DNA of 64,000 nucleotides from Tabrizicola sp. (GTDB taxonomy: Bacteria; Pseudomonadota; Alphaproteobacteria; Rhodobacterales; Rhodobacteraceae): contig NZ_JAUXZE010000009.1 of the NCBI RefSeq assembly GCF_030694085.1, forward strand, positions 62,001 through 126,000. Reading direction: 5' to 3'. Positions 43,675 through 51,715 of the stretch are shown here, in pieces. The position numbers and the translations under genes were made by a program. A model generated the notes under the pieces. It had not been told where the DNA came from and made no database searches. It saw nothing but the letters and a program-made list of their open reading frames with translations. The first letter of the stretch is position 1. The number at the start of each line of letters is the position of its first letter.

Positions 43675-46001
43675 TGGCGTTCAACGCCGACAGCATCAAG
43701 GACGACAACCTCTGTGTCATCTGGGTCGATGACATGATCGACATATTCACCTGGCGCGACACCTTCGGGCTGCGCATCCAGACCCCGAACCTGGACCGCC
43801 TTTTGAACCGGGGGGTCCGCTTCGGCAATGCCTATGCGACGATCCCCTTGTGCGCCCCCTGCCGGGCCGAGCTGGCCACCGGCCTGTCGCCGTTCCGCAC
43901 CGGGCTTGTCGACCTGAACCGATTCTGGCGCCAGGTGCTGCCACCCGAGAAGGTCTGGGCCTATGACCTGCGGCGGGCGGGGTTCTACAACTTTACCACC
44001 GGCAAGGTCGACGCCAGCTACACGCCGATGCCGCAGCGGTTTCGCCGCGTGCTGTTCCACGAAGAGCCGGCGGCGCATGACAGCCGCGGGCGGACGAAGA
44101 TGAAGCACTATCTGGACCGGGGGCCGGGGATTGCGGGGGTGAACCATCCCGACGACGACGGCTCGCAGGACCATCTGTTCTACGATTTCATGGTGGCGCA
44201 GAACGCCATCGACTTTCTGGGCCGGGCCGACCCCGCGCGGCGTCACCTGATCCAGCTGGGCTTCAAGCACCCGCATTACAACCTGGAATGTCCAGACCGC
44301 TTCTACCAGCTGTACGACCCCGCCGATGTGCGCTGGCCCGACATCGCCGCGCCCGAGGATTACTACGGCCCGCCCCCCGGCTTTGCGGTCTATGAGGCGG
44401 CCTATATCGCCAACGGCAACTGGACGCCGGAAAAGGGCGGCGATGACGGCTGGCGGCAGGTGGTCCGCGCCTATTTCGCGGCGATCAGCCATGTCGATCA
44501 TGAGATCGGGCGGTTTCTGACCGCGCTGGAGCACTCGCCGCTGGGCGACCGGACCACGGTGATCTTCCTGTCGGACAACGGCTTCAACCTTGGCAACCAC
44601 GACAGCTTTCACAAGATGAGCCAGTGGGACAGCGCCGCCCATGTGCCGCTGGGCATCTGGTCGCCGCGGATGGAGGCGGGGCGGGTCGTGGACCTTCCGG
44701 TATCCTTGCACAACTTCCCGAAGACGATCATGCAGCTTGCAGGCCTGCCGCCGCGCCCGGACTGGGTATCGGGGCAAAGCCTGCTGCCTCTGATCGACCC
44801 CAGCTTCGGCGCTTTCGATACGACGAAATCGCCCATTACCTCGGTCTTCGGGACGCTTTCGGTGCGGCCGTCGATCGAGGGCTACCGGAACTTCCGCTAC
44901 TTCCGCTATCCGAACGGCGAGGAGCATGTCTACGACGTGGTCGCCGACCCAGGCGAGACCGAGAACCTGATCGCGACGGCTCCGATGGAAGTGCTGCGGG
45001 GCGAGCTGGTGAAGGGCGCGCTGGACCTGGGCCTTGACCTGCGCGGGTTCGAGAATCCGGCGGACGGGATCAACGCGATGATGGCCGTGGATGGGTCCGT
45101 GGTGCTGGAGGGGCACCGGGGCAACGACAACTACTGGGTCTACGGCGCAGAAGCCGAAAAGATCCGCGAGACGAAGGACGGTGGTAACGACACGCTGTGG
45201 TATCTGGGCGGGCCGGATGACTATGTTCTGCACTGCCCGATGAACGTCGAGAACATCCGGGTAGCCACCGTGCTGGCGCGCACCGAGGACCCGGGGGGCC
45301 GCAAGACCGCGCGCGTCCTGCGGATAGTGGCGCATCCCGACAGCCCGATCACCTTCGAGACCACCGAGCGGGTGATGGTCGATGTGCGCGGCTCACGCGG
45401 GAACGACGTGATGATCGGGCCGAAATACGGCGGCGCGACCTTCTACGGCGGTGAGGGCGACGACGTGCTGCGGGCGGTGACGGTGCACGAAGGCTCGCGC
45501 CACTATTTCTATGGCGGGGCGGGGAATGACCGGCTGGTCGGTGGACCCGGTCGGGACCTGCTGGATGGCGGCTCGGGAGACGACACGATCATCGGCACCG
45601 GGGGCCGCAAGCGCATCTTTGGCGGGCATGGCAATGACGAGATCCATTCCGGTGATGCGGCGTCGGTGGTGCACACGGGGCCGGGTCGGAACCTGGTTCG
45701 GCTGGGCAGCGGCAACGACACCGTTCATGCCGGGACCGGGGTCAACAGGGTCGATCCGGGGGCGGGGGCAGTGGTATTCGTCCTGGCCTACGGCGGAGTG
45801 ACCCATGTCAGCCAGTGGCGGGCGGAACAGGTCTATGACCTTACAGCCTGGCCGAAGACGCCCATCGTCGCGCGCCGGGCGGACGGGGCAGTGGACGTCA
45901 CGCTGGGACTGTCAGTCCTGCGCATCGCCGGAGTTCCCGAAGAGCACGACCTGGCAACCCAGATCCGTCAGACCGAGGATCAGGAAACGCCCGCCCCATA
46001 G
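43674..46001 (+). CDS. Sulfatase fused to C-terminal RTX calcium-binding repeats
   Basis: 775 residues. The sulfatase domain (1–~450) has the maturation motif C-A-P-C-R (60–64; CxPxR type, Cys60 as the formylglycine precursor), IWVDDM near the N-terminus as metal site, FKHPHYN, and FLSDNGFNLGNHDSFHK. After ~560, glycine/aspartate nonapeptides appear (GGEGDDVLR, GGAGNDRLV, GGPGRDLLD, GGSGDDTII), the RTX pattern. There is no N-terminal signal peptide, so secretion would be by a type I system through the C-terminus. No type I exporter is in this window. It ends the operon, with a hairpin at 45988–46015. Confidence 0.85.
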   Translation: MAFNADSIKDDNLCVIWVDDMIDIFTWRDTFGLRIQTPNLDRLLNRGVRFGNAYATIPLCAPCRAELATGLSPFRTGLVDLNRFWRQVLPPEKVWAYDLRRAGFYNFTTGKVDASYTPMPQRFRRVLFHEEPAAHDSRGRTKMKHYLDRGPGIAGVNHPDDDGSQDHLFYDFMVAQNAIDFLGRADPARRHLIQLGFKHPHYNLECPDRFYQLYDPADVRWPDIAAPEDYYGPPPGFAVYEAAYIANGNWTPEKGGDDGWRQVVRAYFAAISHVDHEIGRFLTALEHSPLGDRTTVIFLSDNGFNLGNHDSFHKMSQWDSAAHVPLGIWSPRMEAGRVVDLPVSLHNFPKTIMQLAGLPPRPDWVSGQSLLPLIDPSFGAFDTTKSPITSVFGTLSVRPSIEGYRNFRYFRYPNGEEHVYDVVADPGETENLIATAPMEVLRGELVKGALDLGLDLRGFENPADGINAMMAVDGSVVLEGHRGNDNYWVYGAEAEKIRETKDGGNDTLWYLGGPDDYVLHCPMNVENIRVATVLARTEDPGGRKTARVLRIVAHPDSPITFETTERVMVDVRGSRGNDVMIGPKYGGATFYGGEGDDVLRAVTVHEGSRHYFYGGAGNDRLVGGPGRDLLDGGSGDDTIIGTGGRKRIFGGHGNDEIHSGDAASVVHTGPGRNLVRLGSGNDTVHAGTGVNRVDPGAGAVVFVLAYGGVTHVSQWRAEQVYDLTAWPKTPIVARRADGAVDVTLGLSVLRIAGVPEEHDLATQIRQTEDQETPAP

Positions 46002-46015
46002 CTTCGGGACGGGCG
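45988..46015. terminator. Hairpin at the end of the sulfatase operon, between convergent genes
   Basis: CGCCCGCCCC (45988–45997) pairs with GGGACGGGCG (46006–46015) with one mismatch; the loop contains the stop codon. A separate 14-bp palindrome CCTGCACGTGCAGG follows at 46029–46042, just before the terC stop. Neither has a clear T-run, so this is a tentative terminator region for both convergent genes. Confidence 0.4.
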
Positions 46016-46043
46016 CCTGCTCTGTGTGCCTGCACGTGCAGGT

Positions 46044-47069
46044 CTATTCGGCCGCCTTGACTTCTGTCCCGTGCCCGTCGTCACCGCCGTCCCTTGTCTT
46101 CCACAGCGAGTAGAAGATGCCGGCCGCGATGATGCCGATGGTGATCGCCAGCGAAAGGTAGGGGTCGAACTTGCCGAAGAAGTAGCTGTAGAAGCCCTTC
46201 AGGCCGATGAAGATCAGCACCACGGCCAGCGCATACTTCAGGTAGTGGAAGCGGTGCACCAAGGCCGCCAGCGCGAAGTACAAGGCGCGCAGGCCGAGGA
46301 TCGCCATGATGTTCGCGGTATAGACGATGAAGGTGTCCGTGGTGATCAGGAAGATCGCCGGCACCGAGTCCACGGCGAAGATCAGGTCGGCGAAGTTGAT
46401 GACGATCAACGCCACGAACAGGGGCGTGGCGAACAGCACCAGCTTGCCCGTGGTCGGGTGCGGCTGGCGGACGAAGAACTTCTGCCCGTGCAGGTCTTTC
46501 GACACGTTCATGTATTTCGAGGTCAGCTTCACCACCGGGTTCTTCGAGACATCCATGTCGCCTTCCGGGACCACCAGCATCTTGATGCCGGTCAGCGCCA
46601 GGAAGGCGGCGAAGACCAGCGTCACCCAGGCATAGTTCGAGATCAGCTCGGCGCCGACGGCGATCATGATGCCGCGCAGGATGATGACACCGATGATGCC
46701 CCAGACGAGGGCACGGTACTGGTATTTCCGGGGAATGGCGAAATAGCCGAAGATCAGCGAGATGACGAAGACGTTGTCGATCGAGAGGACCTTCTCGATG
46801 ATGTAGCCCTGGAAATAGCTCGCCACGGGGTTGGTACCGTCGCTGGTGACCAACGTGCCGTTCTGCCAGGCCCACCAGATGTAGCCGCCGAACAGGATCG
46901 CAATGAAGATATAGAAGGCGGAAAGCTTCAGGCTTTCAGCAACGCCAAGTTCGTGGTCGTCCTTGTGCAGCACGCCCAAGTCGAAGGCCATCAGCGCGAT
47001 GACGATGCCAAGGAACATCAGCCACAGCCAGAGGGGCTTGCCCACGAATATCTCGAAGAGGAAATCCAT
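46044..47069 (-). CDS. TerC-family membrane protein
   Basis: 341 residues from the ATG at 47069 (a GTG two codons upstream is also possible). About nine membrane helices, with the TerC hallmarks IIEKVLSIDNVFVISLIF (acidic residues in a helix) and NFADLIFAVDSVPAIFLITTD. TerC/Alx proteins are linked to manganese export or to loading metal onto exported proteins. A yybP-ykoY manganese riboswitch was looked for upstream and could not be supported. Convergent with the sulfatase gene and divergent from aroC. Confidence 0.88.
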   Translation of the reverse strand: MDFLFEIFVGKPLWLWLMFLGIVIALMAFDLGVLHKDDHELGVAESLKLSAFYIFIAILFGGYIWWAWQNGTLVTSDGTNPVASYFQGYIIEKVLSIDNVFVISLIFGYFAIPRKYQYRALVWGIIGVIILRGIMIAVGAELISNYAWVTLVFAAFLALTGIKMLVVPEGDMDVSKNPVVKLTSKYMNVSKDLHGQKFFVRQPHPTTGKLVLFATPLFVALIVINFADLIFAVDSVPAIFLITTDTFIVYTANIMAILGLRALYFALAALVHRFHYLKYALAVVLIFIGLKGFYSYFFGKFDPYLSLAITIGIIAAGIFYSLWKTRDGGDDGHGTEVKAAE

Positions 47070-47378
47070 CCTCACTAACCCTCAATTCGGGTGCGTCGAG
47101 AGGTCAGCCTTCTGAGGGGCAGGTTGCCGGGCATGACATCGAGCACGATTTCTCGATGCGGTCCGACATCACGAGCGCCAAACGAATTCGGCGTCGTCAG
47201 AGGGGCCCGGCCCGCAGGGGAGTAAGGTGGGCAGAGGGTGCGACAAATCAACCCCCGTGCTTGGGCTTTTTTCACGGAACCGTGACCATCTGGCGGCGGT
47301 TGGCGGATTTTCGCAGGCGTCGGGGCTTGTGGCAGAGGCGGCGTGGCCTGTATGCCCAAGCACAAGCGAGGAACCGCC
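47070..47378. other. Intergenic region between terC and aroC
   Basis: About 310 bp between divergent genes with no supported coding sequence. It contains a palindrome TCACGG–AA–CCGTGA (47272–47285) next to a T-run, and an inverted repeat CATCGAG/CTCGATG around 47137–47159 that could fold in a terC leader. Promoters for both genes must lie here, but none was clear by eye. Confidence 0.4.
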
Positions 47379-48479
47379 ATGAGCCTGAACACCTTCGGTC
47401 ACCTTTTCCGTGTCACCACCTGGGGCGAAAGCCACGGACCGGCCATCGGTTGCACGGTGGACGGATGCCCGCCCGGTGTGGCGCTGACCGAAGCCGACAT
47501 CCAGCCCTGGCTGGACAAGCGCAAGCCCGGACAGAACAAGTTCACCACCCAGCGCAAGGAACCGGACGAAGTCCGCATCCTGTCGGGGGTGTTTCAGGGC
47601 AATACGACGGGCACCCCGATCCAGCTGATGATCGAGAACACGGATCAGCGGTCGAAGGACTATGGCGATATCGCTGGCGCGTTCCGGCCGGGCCATGCCG
47701 ACATCACCTACCACCAGAAATACGGCATCCGGGATTATCGCGGTGGCGGGCGGTCGAGCGCGCGCGAAACCGCAAGCCGCGTGGCGGCGGGGGGCGTGGC
47801 GCGGGCGGCTTTGGCGGCGCTGGTGCCGGGGCTGAGGATCACGGGCTATATGGTGCAGATGGGGGTGAAGGGGATCGACCGGAGCCGCTTTGACGCAGGC
47901 GAGATCGAGCGCAATCCGTTCTGGGTGCCTGACGCGGTGGCTGCGGTGGAATGGGCCGAGTATCTGGACGCACTGCGGCTGTCGCACAACTCGGTCGGGG
48001 CGGTGATCGAGGTGGTGGCCGAAGGCGTGCCGCCCGGCCTGGGCGCGCCGCTATATGGCAAGCTGGACAGCGACCTTGCGTCGGCGATGATGTCGATCAA
48101 CGCCGTGAAGGGCGTCGAGATCGGCGAGGGCATGGCATCGGCCGCGCTGACAGGGGTCGAGAACGCCGACGAGATCCGCATGGGCTCGGGCGGGCCGGAG
48201 TTCCTGTCGAACCATGCGGGCGGAATTCTGGGCGGGATTTCCACGGGTCAGCCGGTGGTGTGCCGGTTCGCGGTGAAACCGACGTCGTCGATCCTGACGC
48301 CACGCCAGACGATCACACAAGGCGGGCAGGACACGGACCTGATCACCAAGGGCCGCCATGACCCCTGCGTCGGCATCCGCGCGGTGCCGGTGGGCGAGGC
48401 GATGATGGCCTGTGTCATCCTGGACCATCTGCTTCTGGACCGGGGCCAGACCGGTGGCGTCCGGGGCCGGATAGGGTAA
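47379..48479 (+). CDS. aroC: Chorismate synthase
   Basis: 366 residues, the normal length. Signatures are [18 protein letters not shown] (about 16–33), [37 protein letters not shown] spread over about 104–140 (motif residues RPGHAD and GGRSSARET), and the late [17 protein letters not shown] segment, seen as [17 protein letters not shown]. It makes chorismate from EPSP with reduced FMN in the shikimate pathway. The ATG at 47379 is used; an upstream in-frame ATG at 47343 is less likely. Confidence 0.96.
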   Translation: MSLNTFGHLFRVTTWGESHGPAIGCTVDGCPPGVALTEADIQPWLDKRKPGQNKFTTQRKEPDEVRILSGVFQGNTTGTPIQLMIENTDQRSKDYGDIAGAFRPGHADITYHQKYGIRDYRGGGRSSARETASRVAAGGVARAALAALVPGLRITGYMVQMGVKGIDRSRFDAGEIERNPFWVPDAVAAVEWAEYLDALRLSHNSVGAVIEVVAEGVPPGLGAPLYGKLDSDLASAMMSINAVKGVEIGEGMASAALTGVENADEIRMGSGGPEFLSNHAGGILGGISTGQPVVCRFAVKPTSSILTPRQTITQGGQDTDLITKGRHDPCVGIRAVPVGEAMMACVILDHLLLDRGQTGGVRGRIG

Positions 48480-48521
48480 AGACCGACGCGGGCATCGGGG
48501 CTCTGACCTTTTTGGAAGGAA

Positions 48522-48540
48522 GGTGGGCGGATCGCCCACC
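48522..48540. repeat. GGTGGGCG/CGCCCACC palindromic repeat
   Basis: GGTGGGCG (48522–48529) and CGCCCACC (48533–48540) pair across GAT, followed by CTACG. This looks like the small interspersed GTAGGGTGGGC-type palindrome seen widely in related genomes, placed here downstream of aroC. It has no T-run and is not a typical terminator. Confidence 0.6.
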
Positions 48541-48584
48541 CTACGCCTGCGCAGGGCAGCGGTCGTTCGGACAGCAAGAACCGG

Positions 48585-48661
48585 AAAAAAGAATGGAGGG
48601 CCCCGCACCCCTACGGGACCCTCCATCCACCCCACGCGCACACCCCAAGCACCGCACGTGA
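48585..48661 (-). ncRNA. Possible small RNA with its own terminator
   Basis: On the minus strand a strong hairpin, ATGGAGGG/CCCTCCAT (48619–48626 with 48593–48600) plus inner CCCG/CGGG, is followed by TCTTTTTT. This is a textbook intrinsic terminator. It is not needed by the DUF2853 gene, whose own terminator lies upstream at 48780–48811. A −10-like TATACT (minus strand, 48667–48672) would start an RNA of about 75 bases near 48660. That RNA is rich in GGGGTG motifs. No good −35 is seen and no known family is recognised, so this is tentative. Confidence 0.35.
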
Positions 48662-48776
48662 TCTGTAGTATAAGGGTCCCGGGCGTCCTGCCCTGACCAG
48701 AGAGTGATGCCCCGAATCCCCGCCATTCGGCAAGGCGCGAGTGCTGAAGGTTTGCCTCAAATGGGAAGGGATGCAT

Positions 48777-48811
48777 GGCAAAAGGCCCACGCCGGACGGG
48801 CGCGGGCCTTT
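48777..48811 (-). terminator. Intrinsic terminator of the DUF2853 gene
   Basis: On the minus strand AAAGGCCCGCGCC pairs with GGCGTGGGCCTTT across a four- to five-base loop and is followed by TTTTG. It lies about 20 bp after the stop codon at 48830. Confidence 0.8.
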
Positions 48812-48829
48812 GAATTCGGAAGCGCAGAG

Positions 48830-49171
48830 TTACTTGTAGGCGGCCTCGCGGCCGAAATGCTTGACCAGCAGATAGTAGAACACGGCGCGGAACTTGTTGC
48901 GCTCGGACTTGCCGTAGGTCTCGACTGCAGCGTTGATCCCGTCCATCAGGCTGGGGCCATCGGTCAGGCCCAGCTTCTTGATCAGGAAATTGGTCCTGAT
49001 CCGCTCCAGTTCGTCCTTGTCCGACGCGGCGACGGTCTGCGCGTCGTTATCATAGATCGACGGGCCGCAGCCGATCGTCACTTTCGTCAGCAGCGCCATG
49101 TCAGGCGTCACGTTGCACTTGTTCTTCAGGTCATCGGCATATTTGGCGATGAGTTCGTCCCTCTTGCCCAT
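48830..49171 (-). CDS. DUF2853 family protein
   Basis: 113 residues starting MGKRDELIAKYADDLKNKC. Conserved parts of the family are TPDMALLTKVTIGCGPSIYDNDAQTVA and NFLIKKLGL, with a helical ending (FRAVFYYLLVKHFG). Two cysteines (about 19 and 35) are visible. No signal peptide; cytosolic. The function of the family is unknown. It is a single-gene unit: ribosome site GGGAGACA upstream and a terminator just downstream. Confidence 0.85.
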   Translation of the reverse strand: MGKRDELIAKYADDLKNKCNVTPDMALLTKVTIGCGPSIYDNDAQTVAASDKDELERIRTNFLIKKLGLTDGPSLMDGINAAVETYGKSERNKFRAVFYYLLVKHFGREAAYK

Positions 49172-49302
49172 CCTTTGTCTCCCTTGACTGGAACGGTGAT
49201 CGTTAACGAAGGAACCGTAATGGCAGCTTTGTCGTTAAGGAAGGGGAAAATCTCGTGCAATGGCTCAGTTGCGCGATGTTGCCGCGTGGCCCAAGCTGCG
49301 GC

Positions 49303-49683
49303 TCAGGCAGAGCCGGATTCTGGAAAGGTCAGCTTGCGGTTGATCACGTAGCTGGCGACTGCGGCCAACGCAGAGGCGCAGAGGTGGACTGGAAAGTCGG
49401 GCCAGAAGCGGCCGGTGGCGAAAAGGAAGCTGACCCCCGCGCCGATGCCGATCCCAAGGACCTGGGTCAGCGCGTACAGGCCCAGCGCAAAGGGGCGCCG
49501 GGCGCTGCCAGTGAAGGTGAAGCGTCGGTGGCACCAGAAGCCCAGGGGAATGCAGGCGACCCAGGCCGCCCCGGCCGAGACCGCCGTGGGCCAGGGCAAC
49601 TGCGAGGTCGCCAGGGCCGCCACAACCGCGTAGACCAGCGCCAGCGCCCCGCCCACCAGAAGGAAGCGGGCAAAGGTGTTCAT
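49303..49683 (-). CDS. GtrA-like four-helix membrane protein
   Basis: 126 residues with four membrane helices. The conserved RFLLVGG at the start and YVINRKLTF near the C-terminus match GtrA-type proteins, which help flip or position lipid-linked sugars. It follows directly after a large membrane protein (overlap ATGA at 49680–49683), and a polyprenyl-sugar-type GT2 lies divergently. Together they resemble a gtr-type glycosylation set for lipopolysaccharide or other surface polymers. Confidence 0.82.
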   Translation of the reverse strand: MNTFARFLLVGGALALVYAVVAALATSQLPWPTAVSAGAAWVACIPLGFWCHRRFTFTGSARRPFALGLYALTQVLGIGIGAGVSFLFATGRFWPDFPVHLCASALAAVASYVINRKLTFPESGSA

Positions 49684-51542
49684 GGCGCACCCTCGGCCAG
49701 ACGAGTCTGGTCGACCCGATAGACCCTGAAGTCGTGCCGGTCGTCGGTCACCTCGGTCAGCCAGTCGGGCAGTTCGCCCCCCAGCAGAGTGGCCGCGTAG
49801 GGCTTGGCCGCGTCGCCGGCGCAGAGCACCAGGTAGTCGGCCTGCGACCGGGCCAGCGCCAGGCGCATGTCGGCCTTGCTTTCCAGGGCAGCAATGCCGT
49901 TCCAGAAGGCATCGGGGCTGCGATGATACGGGGCTGCTGCAACGGCATGCGAGGTATAGGCCAGGATCGTGGTGCCAAGGTTGAGCGAGGAGAACAGCGT
50001 CGAGGGCGGCAGGGTGGCAAGTTCGGCCATCGCGGCGGCGGTGCGGCAGGTCGCTGTGGAGCGCGCGGGTGCGGATTGTGCCTCGGCGATCACCGGGGCC
50101 GTACCTGCAGCGCGACCAAGGACAGAGGAGACCGCCTCTTCCACTGCGGTGGGCGTTGCAGCCGCCAGGACCAGAACGGCGGGCAACCGCCAGGGGCTGC
50201 TGCGCGGGATCCGCAGAAAGGCGTGGACCAGGAAACCACCCAGAAGCGGCAGGGCGGGGACCATCAGGGTCGTCGCCCGGATCTGCAAGAGGGCCACGGT
50301 CAGGCCCGCCAGCGCGACAAGGCAGGCCAGGGTCAGGGCGGATCTCTGCGCGCCGTCAAGGCGCGACCAGAGCACGAGGGCAGCGACAAGCGCCAGGAAC
50401 AGGAGGATCACCGGCGGCAAGAGCGACCGGCCCAGCATGTCGGGCAGAAGCCCGATCAGCTCGACGGCCGAGAGCGCCTCGATCATGCGGCTTTCGATCA
50501 GGGTGCGGACCTCGGGTGGGACATCGGCGTAGGGGCCACCCAGGCAGGGGGTCAGCAAGGGTGCGGAGAGCCAGAGGCCGACTGCGACAAGGACCGCCAT
50601 CGTCAGGATGCGAAGGAGGGGGCCTTTCAGGACACCAGAGGCAACGACGGGCACCAGAGTCGCCACGATCCCCGTCGCGGCCAGGGCCAGAACGGGAGGG
50701 GCCAGCGCGTCGCAGTGCTTCGTGCCCCAGGCGGCAAGCGGTGTCTGTCCCGCCATCAGCAGCGGAGCGGTCACTGCCAACGCGATGCCATAGCCCAGAA
50801 GCCAGGACCCAGCGCCAGGCTTATCGAAGGCGTGGCGCAAGGCCATGTAGCCCGGGATCAGCGCCAGAACCGGCAGCATCTCAAGCCCCACGGCAAGCGA
50901 CATCGCCGTGGCTACACCCGCCAAGGCTCCGAAGAGCCTGAACCGCCCCGGCAGGGCCGCAAGGTAGAATACCGCTGTGGCGCTCAGCATCTGGATATTG
51001 TGATGGTCGATCCGGGGCGGGGTGAACTCTCCCCTCAGCTTGCCCCAGGTCAGGAACACCACCAGCGCGCCAAGGGCCGCCAGCGCGCCGAAGAGGCGGT
51101 TGGTCCCCAGACCGATCAGCAGCACCATGAGGCAGGCCAGAAGGCTGGGCCAGACCACGACCGTCAGAAGTTCAGCCTGGGGCATCGGCAGCAGCCACGA
51201 TGCCGGGACCAGCACGGCGGCAATCCCGGCGTCGACGTAGCGCGACCAATGCATCGAGATGCCCTCGGGCGGCAAGACGCGGTACTGCCGGGTGTCGAAC
51301 CAGTCCTGCCCGCCCAGCCAATCGCGGACCTGGACCAGCCGCATGAGGTCATCGTTGTCCGAAAGGAAGAGCAGACGGTCGACCTCGGGCCAGGCCCGCA
51401 CGGCGTTCAGCACGATCAGGGCGATGGCGCCGAGGCAGATCCACCAGATGAGCAGAGGGCGCGATTCGGTCGGGGGCGTCACGGGAAACTCACGGATTGG
51501 CTGTTTCGCATCTGGCGGCGAAAGAAGATCGCAGCCAGACAT
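49680..51542 (-). CDS. Large multi-pass membrane protein (GT-C/STT3-like glycosyltransferase)
   Basis: About 620 residues (start uncertain: ATGs at 51542 and 51566, frame open to 51599). Some twelve membrane helices follow a short cytoplasmic end. The first external loop has FLSDNDDLMRLVQVRDWLGGQDWFDTRQYRV, with acidic residues as in GT-C enzymes of the STT3/PMT type. The large C-terminal part is periplasmic and contains TCRTAAAMAELATLPP. Such enzymes transfer sugars from polyprenyl phosphate. It is coupled to gtrA and divergent from the GT2 that would make the lipid-linked sugar. Confidence 0.7.
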   Translation of the reverse strand: MSGCDLLSPPDAKQPIREFPVTPPTESRPLLIWWICLGAIALIVLNAVRAWPEVDRLLFLSDNDDLMRLVQVRDWLGGQDWFDTRQYRVLPPEGISMHWSRYVDAGIAAVLVPASWLLPMPQAELLTVVVWPSLLACLMVLLIGLGTNRLFGALAALGALVVFLTWGKLRGEFTPPRIDHHNIQMLSATAVFYLAALPGRFRLFGALAGVATAMSLAVGLEMLPVLALIPGYMALRHAFDKPGAGSWLLGYGIALAVTAPLLMAGQTPLAAWGTKHCDALAPPVLALAATGIVATLVPVVASGVLKGPLLRILTMAVLVAVGLWLSAPLLTPCLGGPYADVPPEVRTLIESRMIEALSAVELIGLLPDMLGRSLLPPVILLFLALVAALVLWSRLDGAQRSALTLACLVALAGLTVALLQIRATTLMVPALPLLGGFLVHAFLRIPRSSPWRLPAVLVLAAATPTAVEEAVSSVLGRAAGTAPVIAEAQSAPARSTATCRTAAAMAELATLPPSTLFSSLNLGTTILAYTSHAVAAAPYHRSPDAFWNGIAALESKADMRLALARSQADYLVLCAGDAAKPYAATLLGGELPDWLTEVTDDRHDFRVYRVDQTRLAEGAP

Positions 51543-51715
51543 AGCCTTGCCGCCGGAAACAGTCATCCCTATGGCGGAAATCCTTCGCTTCCAAGACATT
51601 GGGCCGACAAAACCCCGTTTCCTGTCGGATCTCGCCGCATTTCTGGCACAGTTGCACAGTCAATTCTGCTTCAATGGCTGCCAGTCGGTTGAATTGGCGC
51701 GACAAGGATTCGGCA

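Noticed and set aside
47076..47260. yybP-ykoY manganese riboswitch upstream of terC
   Set aside because: A GGGGAGTA string at 47217 lies on the opposite strand to terC, and the other conserved blocks could not be placed. A covariance-model search would settle it.
48480..48584. Terminator for aroC on the plus strand
   Set aside because: The GGTGGGCG palindrome has no T-run, and the stronger hairpin near 48600 has its T-run on the minus strand only.
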